In this document: positions 17,877-26,473 of the stretch, piece after piece
How the letters are laid out: every line of letters begins with the position of its first letter
How positions within the stretch are numbered: the stretch's first letter is position 1
Source of the DNA: an uncultured Lachnospiraceae bacterium
GTDB taxonomy: Bacteria > Bacillota > Clostridia > Lachnospirales > Lachnospiraceae
Assembly (NCBI GenBank): GCA_934330725.1
Contig: CAKRGM010000019.1
Coordinates: 1-45,204, forward strand
Direction of reading: 5' to 3'
DNA length: 45,204 nucleotides
The notes under the pieces: generated by a model
Seen by the model: the letters and a program-made list of their open reading frames with translations, nothing else
What the model was told of the DNA's origin: nothing
Database searches by the model: none
Translations under genes and position numbers: made by a program

Positions 17877-18704
17877 CTACTTCTCTCCTTTCAGATATTT
17901 AGCAAGTTCTCTGTAATGTTTATTGTCCATATAGCCTAGGTAATTAACCAGTTCAATATAATCTTGAGTCGCTATGCTACGTTTGTCATAAGTAAGCAAT
18001 GGTTCAAAAGTTGTATTTGATTCACTTACTGCAATACAATTTCTTATAGAAACAGGTAGAAATTTATCGCCAAACATATTCTCATAGCTTTCAAACATTT
18101 GCTTATATAATGTAGTTCTTCCAGATACTCGAGTCATAAATATACCAGCAAATTCAATGGATAATGAATATTTATTATTTAATTCATCTATTGTATCAAA
18201 AAGAGACATTAATCCATCATATGAAAAATTATCTACGCATATTGGTGTTATAATCTGATCGCTTGCACACATGGCACAGGATGTAAGGTATGATTTAAAA
18301 GGTGAATTATCAATAATTATATAATCAAATTCATCTTTTATAAAATTCAGGTTATTTTTCAAATATAATTCTACATTTGATTCCTTACTTCTATCATAAA
18401 TTTTGTATATAAGTGTGTTAAGTTCACGAGATGCAGAGAGTATTGATATGTTTTCATAATCAGTAGTTGTTATAAATTCCATGACAGATGATTTTCTAAG
18501 CTGTTTAGAACAGAACAGATGTTCATAATTTACGTTTGTAGAATTATCAACTTGTCCGAACATTTTGGTTGTATTCATCTGCGGATCTAAATCAATTATA
18601 AGAATCTTATATCCAGATATAGCTAAAATCTGAGATATCGTAATTGCCGATGTTGATTTTCCAACACCACCTTTTTCGTTTATTAAACTTATTACTGTTG
18701 ACAT
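17877..18704 (-). CDS. parA: ParA/Soj-family partition ATPase
   Basis: This is a nucleoid-binding Walker ATPase that moves ParB-bound DNA. The deviant Walker A motif EKGGVGKS is at 10-17 (signature Lys K11), with Walker A' in the IIDLDPQMNTTKMFG segment and Walker B in the DYIIIDNSPF strand. I start at ATG 18704 (275 residues), which has AAGGAAGG six bases upstream. The frame extends 25 codons further, but that part overlaps the likely promoter. It lacks the long N-terminal helix-turn-helix of type Ia ParA proteins, so autoregulation more likely involves ParB binding the 18739-18751 palindrome. Confidence 0.92.
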   Translation of the reverse strand: MSTVISLINEKGGVGKSTSAITISQILAISGYKILIIDLDPQMNTTKMFGQVDNSTNVNYEHLFCSKQLRKSSVMEFITTTDYENISILSASRELNTLIYKIYDRSKESNVELYLKNNLNFIKDEFDYIIIDNSPFKSYLTSCAMCASDQIITPICVDNFSYDGLMSLFDTIDELNNKYSLSIEFAGIFMTRVSGRTTLYKQMFESYENMFGDKFLPVSIRNCIAVSESNTTFEPLLTYDKRSIATQDYIELVNYLGYMDNKHYRELAKYLKGEK

Positions 18705-18738
18705 TCGAATCCTTCCTTTGTGTTTTAATATATTATTG

Positions 18739-18798
18739 TGAACTGAGTTCAATTTTTTATATCTAATATTATTATACATTACATTTCTCCAAAAGCAA
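18739..18798 (-). promoter_or_regulatory. parAB promoter with palindromic operator
   Basis: On the minus strand TTGCTT (18793-18798) and TATAAT (18771-18776) are 16 bp apart. TGAACTGAGTTCA (18739-18751) lies just past the start site. The same 13-bp palindrome recurs three times upstream, so it serves as an operator and probably also as a centromere unit. Confidence 0.75.
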
Positions 18799-18936
18799 TA
18801 AATATCTTTGAATTTTTTTATATTAAAGAAAGTTTATTTCCTTAAAATTTGTTCTTTTATGTTAAATTGTAGCGGATAAGAATAAAAATTGTTCTGACGT
18901 GATTTGATATAGATATATTTTTTAGTTTTAATACAT

Positions 18937-19085
18937 TAAATATTAAATAACCAGGATATCGACTTGTCTTATTTTCCATTTACATAGTTGGCGATAATCG
19001 TCATAGATACCAATGCATTTTATCTATCTGCTTTATATATAAAAACTATTCTGCGTTAATATATCAGAAACTTAATATTAAATGA
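18937..19085 (+). repeat. Diverged duplicated segment, copy 1
   Basis: Shares in order TATTAAATAACCAG, GTTGGC-ATAATCGTCAT-like sequence and CAGAAACTTAATATT with 20167-20305. Spacing is similar (about 124 against 111 bases from first to last block). No coding frame is kept. Confidence 0.5.
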
Positions 19086-19354
19086 AATAGTATTTATAGA
19101 TATTACAATTTAATTTAAATTTATAATATATATATATGTATTATAATCAAAAAAAATGACTTAGATAATTTGCAATATATAAAAATGTGGTAATCATGAT
19201 AGGGGGCCATAATATTGTATAGAACATGTATGAAATATGTAATATAAAAAATTTTAAAAGTGTTTTGTGTTTTTAATCTGTTTCCTGGTGTTGATTACCA
19301 TCATAAAAATATTTAGAAACATTTTTAAAGTGAAATTTATTTTAAATTTAAAAA

Positions 19355-19367
19355 TGAACTGAGTTCA
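19355..19367. repeat. Centromere-like palindrome, copy 2
   Basis: TGAACTGAGTTCA, identical to the parA operator at 18739-18751. Two six-base arms surround a central G. A ParB site is inferred. Confidence 0.7.
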
Positions 19368-19678
19368 ATTTTTGCATTTTAAAAGTTAAATTAAGACATA
19401 TAATATAATTTAAATTGGTTTCAAATATGATATTCTTATATGATTAATTTTATAAAGCGTTTTTACAAATGTATATGTATAGTTAGCATAATGAAGCTAA
19501 AGTAAAACCAGAAATTTAAAATACTATAGTATTATAAATAGATTTAGATAAATTGCTAAAAATTGATAACTATTATCAGGTGTTGTAAAAGAACATAATA
19601 TAATAATAAAGAAATAAAGCGTAAATAAAACATATATAAAGGACAGGCAAAAAGTGATATAAAAATACAATAAATATG

Positions 19679-19691
19679 TGAACTCAGTTCA
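19679..19691. repeat. Centromere-like palindrome, copy 3
   Basis: TGAACTCAGTTCA, the same arms with central C (the identical site read from the other strand). Confidence 0.7.
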
Positions 19692-20101
19692 AAAAATATT
19701 TAATGTGTATAAAATAAAACTATGATGAAGCTGCAATTAGTAATTTAATATAATTAAAATAGGAAGATAAAAAATTACATTAAATATATCTTATTGTGAT
19801 ATTAATAAGCTTATATGATAAATTATTCTGCAATATTTTTATATAAGTTTAAATTAAAGCAATAAATTATTTTATAAATATTTTTATATAAAACACGTAA
19901 ATTGTTAAACGATAGAATATGCTATAATATCTTTAAATGGATATTTTTATAATATTTTAGCTGCTGGTAGGTTATAAGTGGTTAGGATTATAAAGATTTT
20001 TATTTTTAATTAATACTGCTTTAACCAAATACTATATATTTAATTATTAATTATCTATTATATAAAATTATAAAAATATAAATATATATATGTTTATAAA
20101 A

Positions 20102-20116
20102 GTGAACTGAGTTCAC
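20102..20116. repeat. Centromere-like palindrome, copy 4
   Basis: GTGAACTGAGTTCAC, the same 13-bp core extended to a 15-bp palindrome. It is the farthest copy from parA, about 1.36 kb beyond the operator. Confidence 0.7.
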
Positions 20117-20166
20117 AATTTATAATTAAAAAGTTCTAAATAGTATTTTAGTATATTGTATAAAAT

Positions 20167-20305
20167 TTAAATATTAAATAACCAGCAGATTAACATACCG
20201 GATTTTTTATCTAAGTTATCGTTGGCAATTTATGCAATTATCATTACGTTACATTTCATAGCCTTGCAAAGAAATCGCAAATGTGCCTCAGAAACTTAAT
20301 ATTCA
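20167..20305 (+). repeat. Diverged duplicated segment, copy 2
   Basis: Partner of 18937-19085. The two copies bracket two of the centromere-like palindromes. A short open frame (20281-20469) begins in it but looks spurious. Confidence 0.5.
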
Positions 20306-20552
20306 AAGTATTAATTTGCGGGGTATATATTAAACTAAGAAATAAAGTGGCAAATCAGGAAGTTGTAATACAAAACTTATATTATAAAATCAGAATATAC
20401 TTAATAAATTTAAAGAATGTAATACATATTTGTTTTGGTAAAATAATATACCTATTGCATATTATATAAAGATATAGTAATATATAAAAGGAATATAAAA
20501 GTGATAAAACACTCATAAAGTATGCAACGATACAAAGAACATACGTTCAAAA

Positions 20553-20568
20553 TGTTTCATGTGAAACA
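20553..20568. promoter_or_regulatory. parS-like site (chromosomal type)
   Basis: TGTTTCATGTGAAACA differs by one base from the palindromic parS form TGTTTCACGTGAAACA bound by chromosomal ParB/Spo0J. The flanks extend the dyad to 24 bases (AAAA...TTTT). Binding is inferred. Confidence 0.6.
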
Positions 20569-20870
20569 TTTTGATGAATTATATAAAACAGGCAGAAAAC
20601 GGTCGCATTTAAATTTAAATACGTTAGTAAACTAAAAAGTAAATACAGGTATAGATACAGGTATGCTCTCACTGCTTATTGATGACAGCGGCACATAATT
20701 TACTAAAATAAATCGTCTAAGTACCGGTTAATCCAAAGCATCTTACTAATAAATTCGGTAATTCTGTACAACCATATTAAATGATTTATGAGTTTTGCAA
20801 TTGGATAAATAATTATTAAGGAAAAAAGGAGGAAAATAGTGTGAAAAATCATGCTGATGCGATTGATTTC

Positions 20871-20975
20871 ACACAACTATTTGTGACGCAGGCGTCACAA
20901 AGTAGCCATGATCGCAGAGCTGAATCTGAAATTCAGCTCGCGATTCCTTCGATGCAAAGCGTCTGCGGAATGGAG
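20871..20975 (+). promoter_or_regulatory. Structured leader element, copy B
   Basis: Stem TTTGTGACG (20880-20888) pairs with CGTCACAAA (20893-20901) and is extended by CTA/TAG. The apical CGCAGGCG (20887-20894) is also complementary to CGTCTGCG (20960-20967), just before the ribosome site GGAATGGAG. A nested stem ATCGC/GCGAT (20911-20915 with 20940-20944) is capped by a 9-bp GAGCTGAAT/ATTCAGCTC hairpin. Compared with copy A, the ATTGCA/TGCAAT pair becomes ATCGC/GCGAT and an A-T pair becomes G-T, keeping pairing. The two hairpin states partly exclude each other, as in a switch. Confidence 0.65.
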
Positions 20976-20981
20976 AATAAT

Positions 20982-21824
20982 ATGAAAAAAATATACACAG
21001 AGGAAAACAATGATATAACAGTTGCGGGAATCCAGATTTTTTGTAATAAAAGAAAGTGCGATATGCTTCAGAAAGCCGAAGAGCAGATGGAAAAAGCTGT
21101 TAAGACAGACAATAATATTGATTTATTCGTTCTTCCTGAGCAGTTTTATCAAATGACATGTAATAATTTTAATGATGAAAAATATGGAGAAATGCCACAT
21201 CAGGAATTTGAAATATGGGTAAAACACTGTGCTGTAAAGTATAATGCTAATATAGTTGCAGGAACGTATAGTGTTATTACTGATAATTCACAAAAAGTGA
21301 TGAACAGGTGCCTTGTATGTGACAGGAAAGGAAATATTGTTGGATTTTATGATAAAATACACCTTTTTGACGCATTTGGAATTAAAGAATCGGATACATT
21401 TGCAGAGGGAAATTCACTTGGAATATTTGATTTAGATATTGGCAGAGTAGGAGTATGGATATGTTATGACAGCAGATTTCCAGAGATAGCAAGGGCACTA
21501 AGAGCAAAAGGAGCAGATATATTATGCGTTCCGGCAGCATTTTACAGACCTAATACAGACCAGTGGGATATATTAATTAAATCAGCAGCCATATGTAATG
21601 TAACGCCGGTACTGGCAGTTAATCAATATGGAGATTTACCCGATGGAAAAGGACTGTTTGGACGCAGCATGCTTGTTGATGCAAAAGGTGTAGTTACAGC
21701 AGGAATGTCGGATAAAGAAGGATTTTTTATTGGAAAAATAGATAAAACATTCACAGAAAAATGCAGATATGCAAATCCTGAATTAAATAACAGGCGTAAA
21801 GAACTGTACAGGGAATGGCTATAG
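20982..21824 (+). CDS. Nitrilase-superfamily amidohydrolase (omega-amidase-like)
   Basis: It hydrolyses a carbon-nitrogen bond of an amide or N-carbamoyl compound in the cytoplasm. The catalytic triad is visible: E53 (LPEQF), K125 (FYDKIHLFD) and C161 (WICYDSRFPE). At 280 residues it has the usual length of the omega-amidase/carbamoylputrescine-type branch; the exact substrate is not readable. I start at ATG 20982, with GGAG six bases upstream. The open frame continues upstream to GTG 20841, which has a strong AGGAGG, so a longer product or a translated leader is possible. The structured element B occupies that leader. Downstream aminotransferase and dehydrogenase genes suggest amino-acid or polyamine breakdown. 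Confidence 0.85.
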   Translation: MKKIYTEENNDITVAGIQIFCNKRKCDMLQKAEEQMEKAVKTDNNIDLFVLPEQFYQMTCNNFNDEKYGEMPHQEFEIWVKHCAVKYNANIVAGTYSVITDNSQKVMNRCLVCDRKGNIVGFYDKIHLFDAFGIKESDTFAEGNSLGIFDLDIGRVGVWICYDSRFPEIARALRAKGADILCVPAAFYRPNTDQWDILIKSAAICNVTPVLAVNQYGDLPDGKGLFGRSMLVDAKGVVTAGMSDKEGFFIGKIDKTFTEKCRYANPELNNRRKELYREWL

Positions 21825-22246
21825 ATATATGGGAAATTATATGAAAAATATAAAATACATAAAGAATATACGAAAAATAAATTTAAAAACAGACAATATT
21901 TAAGATGTTGCAATATTTGATATATAAGATAAGTTAAGACTAAAAAAGTATCAAATTTTACAATAATTTTCTTGTTAACGGACGTATTCTCAATATGTGT
22001 TACAGGTATCTGACGGGAGGCATAAAGTAAAAATTAGTTAAATACTTCTGACAATACTTAAACATAAAATTATCTATCGCCTTTTATAGTATATAGAAAA
22101 AAAAGTTTTTGCGGACACGATTTGATTCGTATAAATTCATGATTAAATTTATGATTAAATTTATGATGAGGTAAGCTATAACGCTATAACGGGTACAGGA
22201 ATGAATATAAAAATAAACATAGACATAACAGGAAAGGGTGTATATT
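21825..22246. other. Intergenic region with short tandem repeats
   Basis: 420 AT-rich bases. ATGATTAAATTT is repeated at 22139-22150 and 22151-22162 with a third partial copy, and GCTATAAC is repeated at 22175-22182 and 22183-22190. Both lie 50-110 bases before the dehydrogenase start, where an operator could be. No gene or clear terminator is seen. Confidence 0.5.
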
Positions 22247-23356
22247 ATGAAGTTCAAATTTGCAATTCCAACTAAGGTTTTTTTTGAGAAAGAATGTGTT
22301 AAAAATAATAGTGGCATTTTAACTGCTATTGGTAAAAAGGCTGTTATTGTAACTGGAAAGCATTCAGCGAAGGCTTGTGGAGCATTAGATGATGTTACAG
22401 AGGTTTTAGATGCAGCGGGCATAGAATATATTATTTTTAACAAAATTGAGAATAATCCATCAGTTGAGACTATAGAAAAAGCAGGAAAGATAGCTGTTGA
22501 AAATGAAGTCGATTTTGTAATAGGGATTGGCGGAGGATCACCTCTTGATGCATCGAAGGCAATAGCAGTCCTTGCGGATAATAAGGATATGGGAGTTCTT
22601 GATTTATTTAAGAATGATTTTACACATGCATTACCAATTGTTTGTATTCCGACTACAGCCGGAACCGGAAGTGAAGAAACTCCGTATAGTGTATTATTAA
22701 GAAAAGATTTACAGACAAAGGTAAGCTTTGGCAATGAAAAAACATATCCGTCATATGCATTTGTAGATGCAAAATATACTTATTCTCTGGGTGAGAATTC
22801 AACAATAAGTACCGCAGTAGATGCATTTACACATGCATTTGAAGGGTATCTTGCGAATAGAAGCAGTGTAATCAGTGATTGTTTTGCATTGGAAGCTATT
22901 AGGGCATTTGGAAAATCAATGAGGAATCTTGCTGAGTTTAAATTAACAGAGGAAGATCGTGAGAATCTTATGCTTGTTTCTTTACTTGGTGGAATAATCA
23001 TTTCACAGACTGGAGTAACGATTGCACATGGTATGGGCTACTGTTATACATATTTCAAAGGGATACCTCATGGAAAAGCTAATGGTCTTATAATGGATGA
23101 ATATATGAAACTTAATTACAAGGCGTCAGAAAAGACTAAAAAGAAGATTGATACAGCAATTAAAGAACTTGGATGTGCATCGATGGAGGAATTTGCCGGA
23201 ATTTTAAAGAAAATGACAGGTGAGGCACCACATCTTACAGAGGATGAAATTAATCAGTATACAAAGCTTACGTTAATTCAGAAAGGAAGCATGGCAAATA
23301 ATCCATATCCAATTGATGAAAACCAGATTAAAGAGTTGTGGACAAAGCTTGCATAG
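22247..23356 (+). CDS. Iron-containing alcohol dehydrogenase
   Basis: This is an NAD(P)-dependent group III alcohol dehydrogenase reducing an aldehyde or semialdehyde, in the cytoplasm. The cofactor motif GIGGGSPLDASKA spans about 94-105. The four metal ligands of the FucO type are present with normal spacing: D192, H196, H261 and H275. At 369 residues it is full length. I start at ATG 22247, with AAAGGG about eight bases before; a GTG lies nine bases upstream. It is clearly related to the dehydrogenase half of the fusion at 28660-31314, but the sequences differ much, so it is not a recent copy. The substrate is unknown; 4-hydroxybutyrate or a diol/aldehyde pair is possible. Confidence 0.9.
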   Translation: MKFKFAIPTKVFFEKECVKNNSGILTAIGKKAVIVTGKHSAKACGALDDVTEVLDAAGIEYIIFNKIENNPSVETIEKAGKIAVENEVDFVIGIGGGSPLDASKAIAVLADNKDMGVLDLFKNDFTHALPIVCIPTTAGTGSEETPYSVLLRKDLQTKVSFGNEKTYPSYAFVDAKYTYSLGENSTISTAVDAFTHAFEGYLANRSSVISDCFALEAIRAFGKSMRNLAEFKLTEEDRENLMLVSLLGGIIISQTGVTIAHGMGYCYTYFKGIPHGKANGLIMDEYMKLNYKASEKTKKKIDTAIKELGCASMEEFAGILKKMTGEAPHLTEDEINQYTKLTLIQKGSMANNPYPIDENQIKELWTKLA

Positions 23357-23668
23357 TTTAAATGCCGATGGCATATGATTATGATATGCACAGCATCTAT
23401 AAATAAAATAAATATAAGTAATTAAATTTTAAATAAAAACATTTGTACGTCATTTAGAAGATAATTATTCTGTAAGCATTTAAGATGCACACCATGAAAT
23501 GTCACCAAAGTAATATTATATAATAAACTATATGTATCAGTATTAAGATAATTTAGAAATGTTGATATTTACAACATAAGGCGGTATAATGCACAAGAAT
23601 CAATGATACATTAGATTAGAATTGCAGGAGTTTAAGATAAATATAAAGAATGGTGATTGGAGTGTTAG
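23357..23668. other. Intergenic region with promoter
   Basis: A hairpin GCATAT...ATATGC near 23373-23391 follows the dehydrogenase, without a T run. A promoter TTGATA (23562-23567), 17 bp, TATAAT (23585-23590) drives the next gene. Nothing else is seen. Confidence 0.6.
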
Positions 23669-24277
23669 ATGAATAAATCAAATTTGGTTAAGAATATATC
23701 AGATCAGATAATTGAGGCACAGCTTAAATTGGGATATGTCAAAGAAAGCATAAGATTGTATTATCCAATAGAGTCATTAAATGCCTTACTGGAAACAAAT
23801 TATAGCAGTGTAGAAGAACTTGTACAGGTATTAAATAGTATGTTTGAAAAGAAAAATATCATACTATGCGAGGATGGAAGACTTAAGACAGATACAGTGC
23901 CTCAATATGCCACAGAAGAGAGGTTAAAAGGTTTTTGCGGAGTGTCATTTAACAGTCATGCAGGACGTATAGAAGTAAATGTTTCTGCAGACGGGGCAGA
24001 GTATATTCATAAATATGTTAAAACACCTGAGTTTTTGAAAGATATAATTGAGTTGTTTACAGTAAATCATTCATTAAAGCTTGATGAAATAAAAAAACTA
24101 TACAGTAAATACAGTTCAGATTATGAGTGTGAAGAAATGCCGCAGGGTAGTGATTTTGATTATGTATTGTTTTTTAATGATAAAACTATAGATGAATATT
24201 ATTATTGCATAAAAATAGAGATGGGTCATACGATATATCATAGATTTACAGAAGCAGATTATAAGATGCTTATTTGA
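23669..24277 (+). CDS. Hypothetical protein, DUF3877-like
   Basis: This 202-residue soluble protein has no signal peptide or membrane segment. It looks like the DUF3877 family that is common in Lachnospiraceae (opening LVKNISDQIIEAQLKLGYVKESIRLYYP, ending in a beta-rich FDYVLFFNDKTIDEYYYCIKIEMGHTIYHRF). The family has no established function. It has its own promoter 78 bases upstream and a terminator downstream, so it is a single-gene unit. The family name is from memory of the pattern and is not checked. Confidence 0.6.
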   Translation: MNKSNLVKNISDQIIEAQLKLGYVKESIRLYYPIESLNALLETNYSSVEELVQVLNSMFEKKNIILCEDGRLKTDTVPQYATEERLKGFCGVSFNSHAGRIEVNVSADGAEYIHKYVKTPEFLKDIIELFTVNHSLKLDEIKKLYSKYSSDYECEEMPQGSDFDYVLFFNDKTIDEYYYCIKIEMGHTIYHRFTEADYKMLI

Positions 24278-24299
24278 AGTGAATGAATATTATAGACTT

Positions 24300-24332
24300 A
24301 ATATTGTGAATATCGTGAATATTGTGAATATT
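24300..24332 (+). repeat. Short tandem repeat GTGAATATT
   Basis: Three full 9-base units (24306-24314, 24315-24323, 24324-24332), the first with C for the last T, are preceded by a partial AATATT. Just downstream TTGACA (24343-24348) and TAAAAT (24366-24371) form a promoter-like pair with 17-bp spacing. Confidence 0.7.
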
Positions 24333-24384
24333 AAAATATTTATTGACATTTTAAATATAACAATATAAAATACGGTTCGGACGA

Positions 24385-24416
24385 AGGTGTCACAGCGTAT
24401 GTTGTGACATCTTTTT
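24385..24416 (+). terminator. Terminator after the DUF3877-like gene
   Basis: GGTGTCACA and TGTGACATC form a 9-bp stem with one G-T pair around GCGTATGT, followed by TTTTTT. It sits only some 10 bases past the start expected from the promoter-like pair at 24343-24371, so that promoter may be fortuitous. Confidence 0.75.
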
Positions 24417-24581
24417 TGTATTATAAGATTAAGTGGGCAAAAGGCGGCTTAAAGTTTTTTGACTGGTAATAAATAGTACGAGGCCATTCCGATTTTGTTT
24501 TGCCGGTCGTTAAGTTTTGGGACACCTTTTGATACCATGATTAATGTATAAAAAATCTGTAGGAAATGAGTGGTGATTTTT

Positions 24582-25448
24582 ATGCATATGAGAACATTTG
24601 GAATCACAAAAAAAATTGGATATAAAGAGGTCAATTTAGCGGACAGTGATAATATCATTAATAAAATTTATGAGATTGATAACAAATCCAGGAAGTGTAT
24701 AGTTACAATTCCTGACGGATGTATTGATATAGAGTTTATTGTTAAAGATGGAAAGTTTAATTCATTTTTATGCGGAAGCAGAGATGAGGGAGCTTTCTCA
24801 GAAGTAGGAAGTTATGATTATTGTTTTGGAATAAGGTTTCAGCCAGGAATTAATCCGATAGTTAATCCAGTGACGGGTTCTTTATTTGTTAATGAAGAAA
24901 ATGTAAGTAATAAAAAAAACGGCGGTAATAAAATTGATTTGAGCGAAGTGGTCAATGCGAGGATAAATATTAATGGTTATATTGAAATGAACAAAATGAC
25001 CGGAAGAATACTTGAAGGATTTAAAAATGATTCATTTGAAAATAAAGTGGATTATTTTATTCAGATATGCAATAAACGTCAGATTAACAAAAATGGCCAG
25101 GGCAAAAATGAGGTAGATATTACCAAATTTGCAGTTGGTTTCTTAATTGATGAAATCATGCAGAAAGATGGAGCGGTTAATATATCACGACTTGTTGAAA
25201 AAACAGGCTACAGCCAATGCTATATTAATCGTATATTTAAAATGAACACAGGATTTTCAGTAAAAAAGTATGCTGAAATAATACGTCTGCAGAAATCAAT
25301 AAGCCTGCTTAATAAAAACGGTTGTGAAAGAGTATACAACGAACTTGGATATTATGATCAGTCTCATTTTATTAAGTCATTTAAACGATTTACAATGTTC
25401 ACACCTAAAAAATATGTTGAAAACGCAGCACAGATTAAGTTTATGTAA
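24582..25448 (+). CDS. AraC-family transcription regulator
   Basis: A 288-residue regulator. The C-terminal AraC DNA-binding domain (about 185-280) has two helix-turn-helix units: INISRLVEKTGYSQCYINRIFKMNTGFSVKKY, and VYNELGYYDQSHFIKSFKRFTMFTPKKY with the typical ending. The N-terminal domain (IPDGCIDIEFIV, GSRDEGAF, FGIRFQPG) resembles the sensor domain of AraC proteins annotated DUF6597. The frame opens at GTG 24570, but GAGTGGTG before ATG 24582 makes that the better start. Targets are unknown; nearby are the alcohol dehydrogenase and aminotransferase genes. Confidence 0.85.
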   Translation: MHMRTFGITKKIGYKEVNLADSDNIINKIYEIDNKSRKCIVTIPDGCIDIEFIVKDGKFNSFLCGSRDEGAFSEVGSYDYCFGIRFQPGINPIVNPVTGSLFVNEENVSNKKNGGNKIDLSEVVNARININGYIEMNKMTGRILEGFKNDSFENKVDYFIQICNKRQINKNGQGKNEVDITKFAVGFLIDEIMQKDGAVNISRLVEKTGYSQCYINRIFKMNTGFSVKKYAEIIRLQKSISLLNKNGCERVYNELGYYDQSHFIKSFKRFTMFTPKKYVENAAQIKFM

Positions 25449-25536
25449 ATGATTTACAGTAACGAAGAAACATAAAAAGATATTAGCAGTGTCAGGTAAG
25501 CATACGACTGGCAGACAGTCAGCAGGGAGGTACGCT

Positions 25537-26103
25537 ATGGATTATTTATCATATAATGTTGCAACAAATTTGAAACGAATAAGAACAGCAAAGGGAATGA
25601 GCCTTGATGTAGCATCGGAGCAGACAGGTGTAAGTAAAAGTATGCTTGCACAGATTGAAAAAGGAGGAGCGAATCCGTCACTTGGTGTACTTGGCAAAAT
25701 TGCCAGTGGGTTGAGAATAAGCTTTCAGAATCTTATAGATCCGCCACCAATGGAAACGTGTCTTGTGAGTACTAAAAATACAGTTCCAACAAAAGAAATG
25801 TCTGGTCAGTATAAGGTCTGGACCTGCTTTCCGATAGAAGATAACAGGATGATGGAAGTTTATATTATGGAAATTGAGCCCGGCAGTGTGTATGTAAGTG
25901 GTGGACATGGTGAGCACACGCGTGAATATATCTCTGTACTGGATGGAGAAGTAACGATAGAAAGTAATGGATTTTCACATAATGTTACAAAGGGTGACGT
26001 ATTCAGGTTTGAGACGGATCAGACACACAGATATAAAAATGAGACAGATAAAAAGATATCGTTTATATGCTTCTTTTTAGACTATCATTCAATCAGTATG
26101 TGA
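25537..26103 (+). CDS. XRE-family regulator with cupin domain
   Basis: A 188-residue one-component regulator. It has an N-terminal helix-turn-helix of the XRE type (about 8-62, NLKRIRTAKGMSLDVASEQTGVSKSMLAQIEKG) and a C-terminal cupin barrel (about 105-180, with GGHGEHTREYISVLDGEV and GDVFRFETDQTHRY). Such proteins often sense small amino-acid-like or polyamine ligands and control adjacent catabolic genes. GGGAGG six bases before ATG 25537 decides the start over an upstream GTG. It lies 89 bases after the AraC gene and just before the aminotransferase operon, which it may control (inference). Confidence 0.88.
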   Translation: MDYLSYNVATNLKRIRTAKGMSLDVASEQTGVSKSMLAQIEKGGANPSLGVLGKIASGLRISFQNLIDPPPMETCLVSTKNTVPTKEMSGQYKVWTCFPIEDNRMMEVYIMEIEPGSVYVSGGHGEHTREYISVLDGEVTIESNGFSHNVTKGDVFRFETDQTHRYKNETDKKISFICFFLDYHSISM

Positions 26104-26173
26104 ATGATTATTTTTTTTGAACACCGTGTCCATTATAATGCACAAAATGGCTCGAAAATACATTATATTGTGG

Positions 26174-26217
26174 ATTAAACAGCCATTAAACAACCATTAA
26201 AACAGTCATTAAAACAA
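26174..26217 (+). repeat. Short tandem repeat ATTAAACARCC
   Basis: Four units of 11-12 bases start at 26174, 26185, 26196 and 26208 in the leader region between the XRE regulator and the aminotransferase promoter. It could be an operator array, but no function is shown. Confidence 0.6.
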
Positions 26218-26412
26218 GTTTTCAGAATAATAAATAACAAAGTCCGACAATTCATAGATAAAAAAACAATCAACAAAAATAAAACCTTAAAAGTCGTACA
26301 AATACGATAAACACTGGGATTAAAGAAGAAATAGACCAATCGAAAAAACAGGGCTGTGAAAAAAAGCTTAGTATAAAAAAGTGAAAAATTTACAAAAATG
26401 CAAAAAAAGTTG

Positions 26413-26439
26413 TTGACATTTATTATAATGGGTGATAAT
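26413..26439 (+). promoter_or_regulatory. Promoter of the aminotransferase operon
   Basis: TTGACA (26413-26418) is followed after 15 bases by GATAAT (26434-26439). The start would lie near 26446, before a leader carrying an early terminator. Confidence 0.6.
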
Positions 26440-26473
26440 GTATGAATGTACAAAATAATGAATAAGAAATTTA

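Larger units (their letters stand above)
18799..20827. other. 2 kb AT-rich non-coding partition region
   Basis: No credible gene is seen across about 2 kb. It holds three TGAACT(G/C)AGTTCA palindromes, the two duplicated segments and a parS-like site (20553-20568). The composition is extremely A+T-rich compared with the flanking genes. This fits a centromere region between parA and the accessory genes. Confidence 0.65.

Noticed and set aside
20281..20469. 62-codon open frame in the AT-rich partition region
   Set aside because: No ribosome site, low-complexity hydrophobic product, and the first part lies in the duplicated segment.
20871..20975. Assignment of the shared leader to THF, preQ1-II or another named riboswitch
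   Set aside because: The order of stems and the conserved bases do not fit the consensus of those classes as I know them, and the genes differ.
22084..22734. 216-codon minus-strand frame
   Set aside because: Antisense shadow of the iron alcohol dehydrogenase, whose motifs are certain.
24300..24332. Tandem GTGAATATT units as a CRISPR or origin
   Set aside because: Only three 9-base units with no spacers and no replication gene beside them.
26175..26453. 92-codon minus-strand frame before the aminotransferase
   Set aside because: It covers the promoter and short repeats and reads as Phe/Ile/Leu-rich noise from AT-rich DNA.
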